A DNA stretch of 7,096 nucleotides from Limnochordia bacterium (GTDB taxonomy: Bacteria > Bacillota > Limnochordia > Darwinibacteriales > SLO01), in NCBI GenBank assembly GCA_007132635.1, contig SLOG01000029.1:1-7096 (forward strand), written 5' to 3'. Below the pieces are notes generated by a model. That model did not search any database, was not told the DNA's origin, and was given only the letters and a program-made list of their open reading frames with translations. Shown here in pieces: positions 5,501 to 7,096 of this stretch. A program made the translations under genes and the position numbers. Every line of letters begins with the position of its first letter. The stretch's first letter is position 1.

Positions 5501-5526
5501 AACCTCTTCTTAAGAAGGGGTTTTTT
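5501..5526 (+). terminator. Riboswitch-controlled intrinsic terminator ahead of metN
   Basis: AACCTCTTC pairs with GAAGGGGTT (9 bp, one G-U) around the loop TTAA, and the stem runs into six T (5521-5526). Its 5' arm is shared with the antiterminator, so it forms only when the SAM-I P1 helix holds 5471-5476. Confidence 0.93.
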
Positions 5527-5580
5527 GTGTCTGCCCCCAGGCAGGCCCTGCAGTTCGAGACCCGCCCGCTTCCAAAAAAC

Positions 5581-5586
5581 GAGGTG
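5581..5586 (+). promoter_or_regulatory. Ribosome binding site that fixes the TTG start of metN
   Basis: GAGGTG lies six bases before TTG 5593. The frame is open upstream to 5485, but that stretch runs through the riboswitch terminator and cannot be the normal coding start. Confidence 0.8.
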
Positions 5587-5592
5587 AAGCCA

Positions 5593-6603
5593 TTGATACG
5601 ACTGACCGGAGTCTCCAAGACATTCCCCGGAAAACAGCAGGTCCATGCCCTAAACGATATCGACTTGGAGATCCCCGCCGGCCAGATCTACGGCATTATC
5701 GGGCAGAGCGGCGCCGGAAAATCGACGCTGATCCGCTGCATCAACATGCTGGAGAAGCCTACCAAAGGCGATATCTGGGTAGATGACCTGCATATCAACC
5801 AGCTGACCGAACGGCAGCTCCGGGCGGCCCGCAAAAGCATCGGCATGATCTTCCAGCACTTCAACCTGCTGTCGTCCCGCACCGTCTACGGAAACGTCGC
5901 ATTCCCGATGGAGATCGCCCGGGTAGACAAAGAGATCATCAGGAAACGAGTACCGGAAATGCTGGAAGTCGTGGGGCTGACCGACAAAGCCCAGGTGTAC
6001 CCTGCGCAATTAAGCGGAGGCCAAAAACAGCGTGTCGGCATAGCCCGGGCCTTGGCCAACCGCCCTAAAGTTCTCCTCTGCGACGAGGCCACCTCGGCAC
6101 TGGATCCGGAGACGACCAAATCAGTGCTCCACCTGCTGAAGGCGATCAACGAGAGCATGGGCTTAACCATTGTACTGATTACCCATGAAATGCACGTGAT
6201 TCAAGAGATCTGCGACCGCGTCACCGTCATCGAAGACGGATATGTACAGGAAAGCGGACCGGTTATTGAAGTTTTTACCAAACCAAAGTCCGAAGCGACG
6301 CGCCGCATGATCCGCGGTTCCATCGAAACGCAGATCCCGGATGAACTTCTAGAGCGAGCCCACGGTATCGTTGCGAACGGCAGCCGCCTGCTCAAACTCA
6401 GCTTCGTCGGCCCGTCTGCCCACCAGCCCATCATATCCGAGATGCTGCGGCAGTACTCCGTAGAAGCCAACATCCTGTTCGGCAAGATCGACCAGATGAA
6501 GGACATACCCTTCGGCATGCTGCTTATAGAACTGCGCGGCGAACAGACCGAAGCGGCCCAAGACTATCTTGAAGCCCAAGACATCGACGTGGAGGTGTTC
6601 TAG
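5593..6603 (+). CDS. metN: Methionine ABC transporter ATP-binding protein MetN
   Basis: A 336-residue cytoplasmic ATPase that powers methionine import with MetI and a MetQ-type binding lipoprotein. Nucleotide-binding motifs: Walker A GQSGAGKST (37-45), Q-loop Q88 in IFQHFNLL, signature LSGGQ (140-144), Walker B VLLCDE (160-165), D-loop SALD, and H-loop H198 in LITHEM. The C-terminal 70-75 residues (from about 264, RLLKLSFVG) form the NIL domain, which binds methionine and inhibits the transporter in characterised MetN proteins. The TTG start gives MIRLTGVSKTF, the usual MetN beginning, and a normal length; the frame upstream is leader and terminator. It is regulated by the SAM-I riboswitch, and metI follows after one base. 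All ATPase motifs are intact. Confidence 0.96.
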   Translation: MIRLTGVSKTFPGKQQVHALNDIDLEIPAGQIYGIIGQSGAGKSTLIRCINMLEKPTKGDIWVDDLHINQLTERQLRAARKSIGMIFQHFNLLSSRTVYGNVAFPMEIARVDKEIIRKRVPEMLEVVGLTDKAQVYPAQLSGGQKQRVGIARALANRPKVLLCDEATSALDPETTKSVLHLLKAINESMGLTIVLITHEMHVIQEICDRVTVIEDGYVQESGPVIEVFTKPKSEATRRMIRGSIETQIPDELLERAHGIVANGSRLLKLSFVGPSAHQPIISEMLRQYSVEANILFGKIDQMKDIPFGMLLIELRGEQTEAAQDYLEAQDIDVEVF

Positions 6604-6604
6604 C

Positions 6605-7096
6605 ATGCTTAACCCCATGGCAGTCCAGATGCTGACCCGAGCCACGTGGGAGACCCTCTACATGGTCATTGTCGCCGTCCTCATCGCCCAGGTGCTGGGG
6701 CTTCCTTTAGGTATTCTGCTCACGGTGACAGACAAGAACCACATCTTGGAAAACGGTCCTTTTAATAAAATTATCGGAACCATCGTGAACATCGGGCGTT
6801 CCATTCCCTTTATTATTCTGATGGTGGCCATCATACCCTTTACCCGCGTGCTGGTGGGGACGTCCATCGGCACCACAGCCGCCATGGTTCCGCTCACCGT
6901 CGCGGCGATTCCTTTCGTTGCCCGCCTTGTAGAGAGCGCCATGAAAGAAGTCGATCCCGGTGTCATCGAGGCAGCCCAGGCCATGGGGGCCTCCCCCGGG
7001 GAGATCATCTGGAAGGTTCTGATCCGGGAATCTCTCCCCGCCCTAGTGCTCGGGTTCACCCTGACAGCCGTCAGCCTCATCGGGTACTCCGCCATG
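6605..7096 (+). CDS. metI: Methionine ABC transporter permease MetI (3' end cut off by window)
   Basis: The first 164 residues of a membrane permease that forms the methionine channel with MetN. The family is usually about 220 residues, so roughly a quarter lies beyond the window. Visible hydrophobic segments span about 17-40, 56-84 and 86-110, with another starting near 150. The cytoplasmic coupling loop EAAQAMGASPGEIIWKVLIRE (122-142) is the EAA motif that docks on the ATPase. The opening TRATWETLYMV and the NIGRSIPFIIL stretch are typical of MetI. The start ATG lies one base after the metN stop, with GGAGGTG (6591-6597) seven bases upstream inside metN, indicating coupled translation. A metQ gene would be expected further right but is not visible. 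Confidence 0.95.
   Translation, partial: MLNPMAVQMLTRATWETLYMVIVAVLIAQVLGLPLGILLTVTDKNHILENGPFNKIIGTIVNIGRSIPFIILMVAIIPFTRVLVGTSIGTTAAMVPLTVAAIPFVARLVESAMKEVDPGVIEAAQAMGASPGEIIWKVLIRESLPALVLGFTLTAVSLIGYSAM

Noticed and set aside
6658..7095. Minus-strand open frame opposite metI
   Set aside because: The plus strand encodes a MetI permease with the EAA motif and a coupled start. The minus-strand translation is low-complexity T/M/S/P sequence typical of antisense to a membrane protein.
1..7096. Mobile elements, CRISPR arrays, tRNA or rRNA genes, toxin-antitoxin or phage-defence modules
   Set aside because: I saw no spaced direct repeats, transposase motifs, terminal inverted repeats, or tRNA/rRNA conserved segments. 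All sizeable coding regions are accounted for by signalling, lipoprotein and transport genes.

Overview
This looks like chromosomal DNA of a Gram-positive-type bacterium, most likely a Bacillota (Clostridia-like) lineage. The evidence is a DegS/DegU-type two-component pair, a SAM-I (S-box) riboswitch in front of a methionine ABC transporter, a GEMM-I cyclic di-GMP riboswitch, two lipoproteins, strong purine-rich ribosome binding sites, and apparent TTG and GTG starts. I cannot name the species. There is no sign of phage, insertion sequence, CRISPR or recent transfer.

Layout, left to right. At 1-245, on the minus strand, an extended -10 promoter, a c-di-GMP-I riboswitch and an intrinsic terminator control a gene whose start codon is the first three bases of the window; its body lies outside. 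Diverging from it, a strong promoter at 295-323 drives an HD-domain phosphohydrolase (363-1061) ending in a terminator. Convergent with that gene is a minus-strand operon of a DegS-like sensor kinase (1761-2933) and a DegU/NarL-like response regulator (1084-1758). Back on the plus strand are a lipoprotein with two probable NTF2-like repeats (3118-3984, own promoter and terminator) and a lipoprotein with a matrixin-like zinc protease domain (4062-5285). A textbook sigma-A promoter (5305-5333), a SAM-I riboswitch (5371-5476) and an intrinsic terminator (5501-5526) then precede metN (5593-6603) and metI (6605 to the window end, partial).

How the parts work together. The right end is a standard methionine-responsive uptake operon: high SAM should stabilise the aptamer's P1 helix and release the terminator, shutting off metNI. 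The competing antiterminator pairing can be read directly in the sequence. The centre pairs a DegSU-type signalling system with two divergent exported lipoproteins, one of them a predicted protease. Because DegSU controls exoprotease genes in Bacillus, a regulatory link is plausible but is inference only. At the left end, a c-di-GMP riboswitch lies back to back with an HD-domain hydrolase that has some HD-GYP-like features, so a c-di-GMP connection is possible but unproven.

Most of the window is recognisable housekeeping and signalling. I do not see a clearly undescribed multi-gene system. The least explained items are the two lipoproteins, the HD protein, and an inverted repeat between the kinase and lipoprotein genes.
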